Assembly (NCBI GenBank): GCA_020354045.1 | Contig: CP070639.1 | Location: forward strand, 2,739,657-2,772,061 | DNA length: 32,405 nt | Reading direction: 5' to 3' | DNA from: Anaerolineales bacterium | Lineage (GTDB): Bacteria > Chloroflexota > Anaerolineae > Anaerolineales > UBA4823 | In this document: positions 24,523 through 32,405 of the stretch, piece after piece | How positions within the stretch are numbered: the stretch's first letter is position 1 | Layout of the letters: the number at the start of each line of letters is the position of its first letter | Program-made: the position numbers and the translations under genes | The notes under the pieces: model-generated | Databases searched by the model: none | Seen by the model: only the letters and a program-made list of their open reading frames with translations | What the model was told of the DNA's origin: nothing

Positions 24523-25479
24523 GTGTTCAATAAAATACTTGTACCCCTGGATCAATCTCCCATTGCTGAATGTGTTTTGCCGCACGCAGCTGCTTTTGCA
24601 AAAATTTATGATGCAGAAGTGAGGTTGGTCCATGTGCTGGAATGCCCCTCTCCCACTGACCGCTACCAGCCCATCGATCCTCTGGCCTGGAAGTTTTGTA
24701 AAGCCGAAGCCGAAGCTTATCTGAATAATGTAGAGGATCGCTTCCAGCAAATTGGTCTGGCTCCCAAATCCATCCTGCTTGAAGGCCAACCAGCCCAGGC
24801 CATTGTCAATTATGCCCGCAGCCACGCGATCAACCTGATCATGATGAGCAGCCACGGCAAAACGGGGCTGAGCCGTTGGAATGTCAACAGTGTCGTCCGT
24901 AAGATCCTCCAGGCATCTTCAATCTCTTCTTTCATCGTCCGTGCCTATAATCCCGCCGTCACAGATCTGGAAGGTCTGCGCTATAGCCGGCTGCTTGTAC
25001 CGCTGGATGGCTCACTCCGTTCGGAATGCGTACTACCGACTGCAGAGACTTTCGCCCAACGGCATCAAGCCAGCCTGTTCCTCAGCCACGTTGTGGTGAA
25101 GCCAGAGATCCCCCGCCAAACCCCGCTTGAGCCGGATGATATCGAATTGATCCAACGTTTCGTGGATCGCAACATGTCCGCAGCAGAAAACTACTTCCAG
25201 CGCCTGTTGAAACGCCTGACTGTCGATTTTATCCCCCGTGTGCTGGTCAGCGAGAATATCGCCATCAGTCTGCACCAGTTAGTGGAAGACGAAGAGGTAG
25301 ATCTCGTAGTCATCAGTGCACACGGTCACTCTGGCCACAGCCAATGGCCATTTGGCAGTCTGACCTCCAGTTTCATCGAATATGGCACAACTCCATTGCT
25401 TGTCGTTCAGGACCTGGCTCAAAATGAGCTAACGCTTTCCCGAGCAGAAGCAGCGGCCCAGGAGATCAAAGGTCACTAA
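24523..25479 (+). CDS. tandem-domain universal stress protein
   Basis: A 318-aa cytoplasmic protein of two UspA domains. Domain 1 (1-142) begins MFNKILVPLDQSPIAECVLP and ends SSHGKTGLSRWNVNSVVRKIL. Domain 2 (about 153-300) begins YSRLLVPLDGSLRSECVLP and ends SAHGHSGHSQWPFGSLTSSFI. ATP-binding Usp domains carry G-2x-G-9x-G(S/T); domain 2 keeps the final GS, while domain 1 has NS instead, so the two may differ in nucleotide binding. Start GTG 24523 has AGGAGG 5 bases upstream; no better ATG exists. It lies only 3 bases before the glucan-synthase gene, so the two are co-transcribed and probably act in the same stress response. Confidence 0.92.
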   Translation: MFNKILVPLDQSPIAECVLPHAAAFAKIYDAEVRLVHVLECPSPTDRYQPIDPLAWKFCKAEAEAYLNNVEDRFQQIGLAPKSILLEGQPAQAIVNYARSHAINLIMMSSHGKTGLSRWNVNSVVRKILQASSISSFIVRAYNPAVTDLEGLRYSRLLVPLDGSLRSECVLPTAETFAQRHQASLFLSHVVVKPEIPRQTPLEPDDIELIQRFVDRNMSAAENYFQRLLKRLTVDFIPRVLVSENIAISLHQLVEDEEVDLVVISAHGHSGHSQWPFGSLTSSFIEYGTTPLLVVQDLAQNELTLSRAEAAAQEIKGH

Positions 25480-25482
25480 TCT

Positions 25483-28400
25483 ATGTCAGCTCTTCAAACA
25501 GAAGCAGAGGTGGCAAAAGCGAACTCTCATAACAGCAGTTCCCAGGCGGCTTTAAAATCTGCCGCACGGCATCTTGCCCATTCTCATATCCAGGTCACTC
25601 GGCTGAGCGTCGATACCCAATCGCTCGCCCACCTGGACGACCAGAAGGTGAGCCTCGACCAGGCGTACGCGTTCTTTCGCCAGCAGGAGCGGGGCGATTC
25701 TCAATTTGGGCAGGCTGAAGAGTGGCTGTTAGACAATTACTATGTGATTAGCAGCGCCATCAGGCAGGTTGAACAGGATATGCCCGGCGATTACTATCGC
25801 CAATTGCCGCGCCTGATCGCCGGGGAGTGGCACGCTTTCCCGCGTATATATGTGCTCGCCCGGGAGATCCTGACCGGCCAGGTGGAGCGCCTAGAAATTG
25901 AAATTGTCAGGCAGTTCGTCGCATATTACCAGGAGATTACACCACTTCAGATGGGTGAGCTCTGGGCTCTGCCGACGATGCTCCGTTTTAATATCATCGA
26001 AAGGCTGATTCAGTCGCTGCTGCCCTTCACCAAAAGTCTAAATTCTCCGATTCAAACCGCAACTGGTGCCGCCAGCGCTGACGCGAATCAGGTCGTTCCT
26101 TGGTGCGTAATGGGCTTACGGGCGCTGGATACGCAGGACTGGAAAAGTTTTTTTGAGGCAGTGAGCCTGGTCGACAGGATCCTGGCTCAAGACCCGGCGG
26201 CTGTTTACCTTGAGATGAATTTTGACACCCGGGATACGTATCGGAAAGTAGTGGAGCAGTTGTCAAGAAAGACGTACCAGGCTGAGATTGAAGTGGCAAC
26301 CCAGGCGGTCGCGCTGGCCCGGCAGGCTGATACGGGCCAGGGGGTATCTGCGGTGCCAACCTGCGCTCGTCACGTTGGATTCTATCTCGTTGACGCTGGC
26401 TTGCCTCAATTGGAAAAGGTACTATCCTACCGTCCCGGCGGGCTCATCCGGCTGCAACGCTGGTGGCTAGATAAACATCCCGCGCTGTTTTATCTTGGCA
26501 GTGTTACTGTCCTTTCTCTCTTGCTGTACCTGCTGCCTGCAGTTTACTTGCGCCAGTTGCGGGCTTCGCCTGTGCAGATTGTGGTCGGCAGCCTGCTGCT
26601 CATCGTTCCATTGCTGACCATAGCCGTCAGCCTGAGCAGCCGGCTGATGACACTGGTTGTCAAACCGAGGATCCTGCCTAAACTCGCCTTCGAGGGCGGT
26701 ATATCGGCAGACTGCCGCAGCATGGTAGTTATGCCCACCTTACTAAATAACGCAGCCCAGGTTAAAGCTCTGGTGAGGCAGCTCGAACTCCATTATCTGC
26801 GAAACCAGGACCCCAACATCACTTTTGCCTTGCTTACAGATTTTTGTGATGCACCGCAGCAACACATGCCAGACGACGACGCGCTGATTAAACAAATCAG
26901 TCGCGACGTGAAAGAGCTTAACCAGAAACATGGCCGTTCGGCAAACCGTGGGCCGTTTTATCTCTTCCATCGCACGCGCTTATGGAATGCGGAGGAAGGT
27001 TGCTGGATGGGTTGGGAGCGAAAACGGGGCAAGCTGGAAGAATTCAACCGGCTCTTGCTTGGGGATGAGACGACTACGTACACCGTCCAGATCGGCAATC
27101 TGGGAGTGCTGCCTGCAACCCGTTATGTCATCACCCTGGATTCAGACACTATATTGCCCCATAGCCAGGCTCGCCGTCTCATCGGGACCTTAGCCCACCC
27201 CTTAAATCGGACCCGATTCCACCCTGAGAAAGGAACCGTGATCGGCGGTTACGCTGTTCTCCAGCCAAGGGTGGAGGTTAAACCCACCAGCGCGAACTAC
27301 TCAATTTTTTCACAAATCTTTAGCGGTCATAACGGCATCGATCTGTATTCCGTGGCGGTCTCGGATATGTACCAGGATTTAATTGGTGAAGGCATCTACA
27401 TGGGAAAGGGGATTTACGAAGTTGCTGCCTTCAATCGCTGCCTGATAGAACGAGTGCCTGAAAATACGCTGTTGAGCCACGATCTATTTGAAGGGCTACA
27501 ATGCCGGGCAGGCTTTGTTTCTGATGTGATTGTCTATGAAGAGTTCCCTCCCTCCTACAAGGCATACGCTCGTCGCGCTCACCGTTGGATGCGCGGGGAC
27601 TGGCAGCTTTTGCCCTGGCTGCTGCCATGGGTGCCCCATCGACGCGATGGCAGAACGCGAAACGAACTTCGCTTAATAGACCGCTGGAAGATTTTCGATA
27701 ACCTACGGCGCAGCCTGGTGCGCCCGGCTCTCATGCTCCTGCTTTTGGCGGGTTGGCTATGGTTGCCCGGCTCTCCCCTCTTGTGGACGACTCTGGCTGT
27801 GCTGACCCTGGCGACCGACCTGTTCTCTACCGGAATTGACACGCTGGCGCAAAGATTTCGTGGGAGGGCTGGGTTCGTCTCCGAAAGGACACTTGCACGT
27901 CCTTTATGGCGCTGGCTTCTGGAACTGGTTGCCTTGCCTTACGAAGCGTTCATGGCTTGCGATGCCATTTTCAGGGTCTTGTTGCGCATGTTTATCACCC
28001 GCAAACGGCTCCTGGAATGGACTACTGCAGCCCAGACCAATTGGCTGCTGGGTTACCATCAGGTGATCCAGATTGCCTTGAGTGAAATGTTGCCTGCAGC
28101 CGTCCTGCCAATGACGTTGGCTGTGATTCTCAGTATTTACAACCGGATCAGTCTGCTTTCAGCGTCCCCGTTGCTGGTCGCCTGGCTGATAGGACCGATA
28201 ATCATGTCGCGGATCAGCCATCCGGCAATGCGAGTCGAATTGAGTCTGAGCCCGGAGCAAGTGCGTCGACTGCGTGGTCTGACTCGGAGGACCTGGTTTT
28301 TTTTCGAGCAGTTTGTCGGGCCTGAAGATCACTGGCTGGCCCCAGATCATTTCCAGGAGAATCCCAGGGGACTTGTAGCTCATCGCACTTCTCCGACCAA

Positions 28401-31400
28401 TATCGGCTTGCTGCTGTTGTCTACTCTGGCTGCGTATGACATGGGCTACCTGGGGCTGCCGGAATTGCAGGTGCGTTTGAAAAACACACTAGACAACCTG
28501 GTGAAATTGGAGCGCTTCCGGGGGCATTTTCAAAACTGGTACGATACATCCACCCTGGCGCCGCTTCCGCCGCGCTATATTTCGACGGTGGACAGTGGAA
28601 ATCTGGCATGCTGCCTGGTTGCCCTTCGCCAGAGCTGCCTGGATGTACCCGAAATCAGCCTGCCGCGCTGTATCAGAAGGAAAGGCTTTCTTGATACACT
28701 GGCGATCCTGAGTGAAATCCTGGCTCAATCAGCTCGGGCTGCCCCGGAGCGCGTACTAGCCCTGCAGCAATGCGTGGATTCAATGGTGGCTCAATTGGAG
28801 TCTCTGGGGGATGCCCCTCAAAATTGGTCTCTGCTCTTGAACCGCTTTAGGGAAGTCGAGTGGCAGCAGGCAGACCAAGAATTAGTCTCATTATTAAGTA
28901 CACGGCAAATAGATCCGGCTGTGCTTCACAGTGTGCGCATCTGGGCTGATCGGGCGCGTTATCAATTATTTGATATGCAGCGTAAATTACACCTGATGAT
29001 GCCCTGGTTGATGTTTTTTTCTGAAACGCCTCGCCTGCTCGAAGCACCCCTGGCGGACCCGGCAGTTTCTGCCGCCTGGCAAAAATTGAAAGACATATTT
29101 CCATTGGAAACAATCCCATGTAAGCAGATACCAGGGACTTGCCAAGCCGCTGAAGAGCAACTCGCAAAGCTCACGGGATTACTCCAGGCCAGTCCAGCTG
29201 ATCCGCTGCATGTGGAAGAGACGGCCCAGTGGTGCGCCAGATTTGGCCAGTCTTTAGCTGAAGCAAGGATTGAGGTTGGCAAACTATTGGATGCTTACGC
29301 TGACTTAGGTTTGAAGATGGAAAGCCTGGTCAGAGAGATGGATTTTTCTTTCCTCTACAATCACAAGCGGGGCGTATTTCACATTGGCTACAATGTCGAT
29401 CGTGATGCCCGCGATGACAATTTCTATGATCTGCTTGCATCTGAAGCCCGCCTGGCCAGTCTGATCGCTATTGCGAAAGGAGATGCACCCGAAACACATT
29501 GGCTTGCTTTAAGCCGACCACTGACGCAGTCCAGATGGGGATCTGTTTTGCTATCGTGGAGCGGTACAATGTTTGAGTACCTGATGCCAGGTCTCCTGGT
29601 ACGGCAATATCCTGATACATTGCTTACCCAGAGCTTGTATAACAGCATCGAATGCCAGATAGACTACGCGCGTCAGAAAAGGGTACCCTGGGGGATTTCG
29701 GAATCGGGCTATAACCGGTTTGACGCCGCATTGAATTATCAGTACCGGGCTTTTGGAGTGCCGGGACTGGGTTTTAAACGTGGGCTTGAAGAAGACCTCG
29801 TGATCAGCCCTTATGCCTCGCTGCTGGCACTGCCGTTCCGGCCTGGTGTGGTGATGGATAACATCGCCCATTTGACCAAGTTGCAGATGCTCGGTGATTA
29901 TGGTTTTTATGAGGCGGTAGACTTTACCCCAAAACGGCTGACAATGGGTGAAAAAGGGGCCATCATTCGCTCATTCATGATCCACCACCAGGGCATGATC
30001 ATGGTATCCCTGGTCAATACACTCTTAGACAAGCCGATGGTTCATCGCTTTCACGCCGATCCGCAGGTGCGTAGCATTGAGCTTTTGCTGCAGGAACGGT
30101 TGCCCGCTTCAATCCCTGCGATTGATCTGCCTGGTGAGCAGGTCGCCATGGCTCGCCCAACGCAGCCGAGAAAGATGGCGGCTTCCTGGCAGGTGCCGTC
30201 AAACACAATCTATCCCTGGGTTCATTATCTGTCTAACGGTCGATACGGCGTAATGATCACCAAGTCCGGGGCCGGCTTCAGCCGCTGGCGGGATATCGAT
30301 CTCACACGCTGGCGCACAGACACAACCCTTGACGATTGGGGCACCTGGATTTATATCCGGGATCAGGATAGCGGCGAATTGTGGTCTGGGTCTCCCCAAC
30401 CAATTAACCATCCGAAGGTTCAATGGGAGGTGAATTTTTCTCCCCACCGAACGGACTTTCATGGCAAATTTTCCAATATAACCAGTGACTTGCAGATCAC
30501 CGTGCCACCAGATGATGATGTGGAAATCAGGCAGTTACGCCTGACCAATGACAGCCGGCATCCCCGCCGCCTGGCGATTACCAGCTTCGGGGAGCTGGTG
30601 CTGGGAGACCAAAATAACGACCGGCGCCATCCGGCTTTCAACAAGCTGTTCATTGAGAGTAAATATCAACCGCAAAACCACACGCTCATATTCAGACGCA
30701 GACCGCGGGAAGCCGCAGAGCAGCCGCTTTTCCTGGCTCATGCCGTTGTTGTAGAACCGGATGCATCCATCGTCGTCAAGTTCGAATCAGCTCGCGAACA
30801 ATTCCTGAAACGAGGCGGCTCTCCTCGTCGTCCAGGCGCATTGATCTCCGGCGATGGTGGCTTGAGCGGATCTGTAGGGGCTGTCCTGGATCCGATCATG
30901 AGCCTGCAAGTCTATCTGGAGATTGAGCCGCACAGCACTGTCGAGGTTGCTTTTCTCACATTGGCTGGCAGTTCGAGCAGACAGCTGTCTACCTTGATTG
31001 CTCGCTATCAACGACCGGGCCAGGTTGCGGACGCATTTAGCAGGGCCCAGATACAAAGCGAGCAGCAACTGCACCAGCTCAACCTGGACTCGACCGAGAT
31101 ATCTCGGTATCAGCAGCTGTTGTCCTTGCTTCTATATCCCCATGCCAGGCTGAGATCACCAATGCAGATATTAGCCAGAAATCGTTCAGGCCAGTCCAGC
31201 CTATGGCCTTTTGCGGTTTCTGGTGATTTTCCAATATTGCTTGTTAAGCTGACTGTCGATGAAGAATTGGGACTGCTGCGCGAGTTGCTGCAGGCTTATC
31301 GATACTGGCGCATACGCGGCTTGAAAATTGACCTGGTCATCCTGAATGAACAGGATGTCAGCTATGATCAGACGCTTCATCAAAAGCTAATCGAGCTTCT

Positions 31401-32405
31401 GGAACACACACAGACTGACCAGTGGCTTAATCAGCGCAGCGGCATTTTCGTTTTGCAGTCAGGCCGGTTAAGCCCGGCTGACCTGACACTATTTGACTCT
31501 GCCGCAAGGGTGGTCCTGCGCGGACAGTCCGGCAATCTGGAGCAAATATTCGCCCAAGAATATAAAGTTGGTGCCTGGCCACCGCAATTCGTGCCCCCAC
31601 GCATGCGGCGAGTATATGAGCCGACACCGCCATTGCCCCGACCTTCCGGGTTATTATACGATAATGGCTGGGGTGGATTTGACGCTGACGGTCGAGAGTA
31701 TGTCATCTATTTACAACCGGGGGAGTGGACCCCGGCACCCTGGGTTAACGTCATCAGCAACTCGGGTTTTGGGTTTCTGGTTTCAGAAACGGGGGGATGT
31801 TTTTCCTGGGCCATAAACAGCGGCGAAAATCGCCTGTCTCCCTGGCACAACGATCCGGTTCGCGACCCTTCGGGGGAGGCCTTATATTTGCGCGATGAAA
31901 CAACAGGTGAAATCTGGTCTCCCACACCGCAACCAGTGCCTGCGGAGGAACCATATTTGGTTCGGCATAGCGCTGGATATACGATCTTTGAACATCATTC
32001 CCATGGTTTGAAGCACACCCTGCGAGTCTTTGCGGATGTGGCAGCTCCTGTAAAGCTGGTTGGACTCCGGCTGGAAAACACATGGTCTCAGCCAAGGGTA
32101 TTGCTGGTGACTTATTACTGTGAATGGGTTCTTGGGATCAACCGGGATCAGGCGCAGCAGTACTTGATCCCTGAATATGATAGCGAGACAGGCGCTTTGC
32201 TGGCCTTGCAGCCGTATCAAGAAGAATTTGGCCAGGGTGTAGCCTTTTTGGCTGCATGCCAGCATCCTGATAGCCTGACCACCGATCGGACTGAATTTAT
32301 CGGGCGGTTGGGTGAACTTTCCAATCCTGCGGCGTTGGGACGGGTCGGATTGACCGGGCGGGTTGAAACGGGAACAGATCCCTGCGCCGTTCTTCAGATA
32401 TTTGT
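25483..32405 (+). CDS. ndvB: cyclic beta-1,2-glucan synthase-like protein, 3' end beyond the window
   Basis: An open frame of 2307 codons without stop, cut by the right edge; family members reach about 2800 aa. Order: N-terminal helical region (1-320); two membrane helices (about 330-350, 367-386); a GT84-type glycosyltransferase core with D553-S-D555 (TLDSDT), H666-D667-L-F-E-G and the RxxRW-type motif R698-W702 (RAHRW); further membrane segments (about 745-785, 865-905); a region with HRTSPTNIG (about 967); a glycoamylase-like domain (about 1287-1546, WGISESGYNRFD, H1501-H-Q-G); then two beta-sandwich repeats of the GH94 type (from 1583 and from 2061, both ending in GELWS/GEIWSP-like turns). 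The GH94 catalytic barrel is not in the window. In rhizobia and Brucella this enzyme builds cyclic beta-1,2-glucan at the inner membrane from UDP-glucose; the product here is inferred. Start ATG 25483 follows AAAGG by 10 bases. Confidence 0.9.
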   Translation, partial: MSALQTEAEVAKANSHNSSSQAALKSAARHLAHSHIQVTRLSVDTQSLAHLDDQKVSLDQAYAFFRQQERGDSQFGQAEEWLLDNYYVISSAIRQVEQDMPGDYYRQLPRLIAGEWHAFPRIYVLAREILTGQVERLEIEIVRQFVAYYQEITPLQMGELWALPTMLRFNIIERLIQSLLPFTKSLNSPIQTATGAASADANQVVPWCVMGLRALDTQDWKSFFEAVSLVDRILAQDPAAVYLEMNFDTRDTYRKVVEQLSRKTYQAEIEVATQAVALARQADTGQGVSAVPTCARHVGFYLVDAGLPQLEKVLSYRPGGLIRLQRWWLDKHPALFYLGSVTVLSLLLYLLPAVYLRQLRASPVQIVVGSLLLIVPLLTIAVSLSSRLMTLVVKPRILPKLAFEGGISADCRSMVVMPTLLNNAAQVKALVRQLELHYLRNQDPNITFALLTDFCDAPQQHMPDDDALIKQISRDVKELNQKHGRSANRGPFYLFHRTRLWNAEEGCWMGWERKRGKLEEFNRLLLGDETTTYTVQIGNLGVLPATRYVITLDSDTILPHSQARRLIGTLAHPLNRTRFHPEKGTVIGGYAVLQPRVEVKPTSANYSIFSQIFSGHNGIDLYSVAVSDMYQDLIGEGIYMGKGIYEVAAFNRCLIERVPENTLLSHDLFEGLQCRAGFVSDVIVYEEFPPSYKAYARRAHRWMRGDWQLLPWLLPWVPHRRDGRTRNELRLIDRWKIFDNLRRSLVRPALMLLLLAGWLWLPGSPLLWTTLAVLTLATDLFSTGIDTLAQRFRGRAGFVSERTLARPLWRWLLELVALPYEAFMACDAIFRVLLRMFITRKRLLEWTTAAQTNWLLGYHQVIQIALSEMLPAAVLPMTLAVILSIYNRISLLSASPLLVAWLIGPIIMSRISHPAMRVELSLSPEQVRRLRGLTRRTWFFFEQFVGPEDHWLAPDHFQENPRGLVAHRTSPTNIGLLLLSTLAAYDMGYLGLPELQVRLKNTLDNLVKLERFRGHFQNWYDTSTLAPLPPRYISTVDSGNLACCLVALRQSCLDVPEISLPRCIRRKGFLDTLAILSEILAQSARAAPERVLALQQCVDSMVAQLESLGDAPQNWSLLLNRFREVEWQQADQELVSLLSTRQIDPAVLHSVRIWADRARYQLFDMQRKLHLMMPWLMFFSETPRLLEAPLADPAVSAAWQKLKDIFPLETIPCKQIPGTCQAAEEQLAKLTGLLQASPADPLHVEETAQWCARFGQSLAEARIEVGKLLDAYADLGLKMESLVREMDFSFLYNHKRGVFHIGYNVDRDARDDNFYDLLASEARLASLIAIAKGDAPETHWLALSRPLTQSRWGSVLLSWSGTMFEYLMPGLLVRQYPDTLLTQSLYNSIECQIDYARQKRVPWGISESGYNRFDAALNYQYRAFGVPGLGFKRGLEEDLVISPYASLLALPFRPGVVMDNIAHLTKLQMLGDYGFYEAVDFTPKRLTMGEKGAIIRSFMIHHQGMIMVSLVNTLLDKPMVHRFHADPQVRSIELLLQERLPASIPAIDLPGEQVAMARPTQPRKMAASWQVPSNTIYPWVHYLSNGRYGVMITKSGAGFSRWRDIDLTRWRTDTTLDDWGTWIYIRDQDSGELWSGSPQPINHPKVQWEVNFSPHRTDFHGKFSNITSDLQITVPPDDDVEIRQLRLTNDSRHPRRLAITSFGELVLGDQNNDRRHPAFNKLFIESKYQPQNHTLIFRRRPREAAEQPLFLAHAVVVEPDASIVVKFESAREQFLKRGGSPRRPGALISGDGGLSGSVGAVLDPIMSLQVYLEIEPHSTVEVAFLTLAGSSSRQLSTLIARYQRPGQVADAFSRAQIQSEQQLHQLNLDSTEISRYQQLLSLLLYPHARLRSPMQILARNRSGQSSLWPFAVSGDFPILLVKLTVDEELGLLRELLQAYRYWRIRGLKIDLVILNEQDVSYDQTLHQKLIELLEHTQTDQWLNQRSGIFVLQSGRLSPADLTLFDSAARVVLRGQSGNLEQIFAQEYKVGAWPPQFVPPRMRRVYEPTPPLPRPSGLLYDNGWGGFDADGREYVIYLQPGEWTPAPWVNVISNSGFGFLVSETGGCFSWAINSGENRLSPWHNDPVRDPSGEALYLRDETTGEIWSPTPQPVPAEEPYLVRHSAGYTIFEHHSHGLKHTLRVFADVAAPVKLVGLRLENTWSQPRVLLVTYYCEWVLGINRDQAQQYLIPEYDSETGALLALQPYQEEFGQGVAFLAACQHPDSLTTDRTEFIGRLGELSNPAALGRVGLTGRVETGTDPCAVLQIF

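Noticed and set aside
1..32405. tRNA, rRNA or CRISPR array
   Set aside because: No cloverleaf with the conserved T-loop pattern, no rRNA core motifs and no regularly spaced direct repeats were seen on reading; a covariance-model scan would be decisive.

Overview
The window looks like a chromosomal segment of an environmental bacterium, most plausibly Chloroflexota (Anaerolineae-like). That assignment is inference from gene content: an XRE/STAND/WD40 receptor-like protein, very large FtsX-type exporters, a cyclic-glucan-synthase-like giant, lipoproteins with N-terminal lipobox signals, and repeats resembling integron attC sites. I see no rRNA, tRNA or CRISPR array.

Layout. (1) Positions 1-3405 are an accessory stretch: the 3' end of an SRPBCC (CoxG-like) gene; an IS110-family element with an intact 459-aa DEDD transposase; a small lipoprotein gene; and three segments that resemble whole or broken attC-type sites. 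Gene-then-repeat spacing suggests a cassette-like array into which the IS has inserted. A structured, terminator-ending RNA candidate lies at 3295-3405. (2) Positions 3579-7558 hold a polytopic membrane protein of the DUF6056 type, a conserved hypothetical protein and a lipoprotein amidohydrolase, each with sizeable intergenic DNA. (3) Positions 8093-15784 are a tightly coupled operon (4-base and 11-base overlaps) of two large FtsX-type permeases and one ATPase carrying two nucleotide-binding domains in a single chain: a MacB/LolCDE-like exporter. (4) Converging on it is a 1257-aa protein on the minus strand: XRE helix-turn-helix, STAND NTPase, one membrane segment and 14 WD40 repeats. (5) Positions 20154-21525 hold a GC-rich gene for a secreted protein, a frameshifted TolB-like propeller remnant and a second SRPBCC gene. 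(6) Positions 22150-23903 hold a metallo-beta-lactamase-fold hydrolase and a SAM methyltransferase. (7) Positions 24279-32405 carry a two-domain universal stress protein and, 3 bases later, a cyclic beta-1,2-glucan synthase-like gene open to the window edge (2307 codons visible). They share a leader with a hairpin just before the ribosome binding site.

How the parts may work together. The exporter genes form one unit, with one ATPase chain serving two different permeases. The stress protein and the glucan synthase are almost certainly co-transcribed, which suggests stress-linked control of a membrane-bound glucan synthase. The remaining genes look like independent units. The strongest items for follow-up are the attC-like/IS110 arrangement, the AbrB-like segment between the two ATPase domains, the leader of the stress protein/glucan synthase operon, and the structured RNA at 3295-3405.
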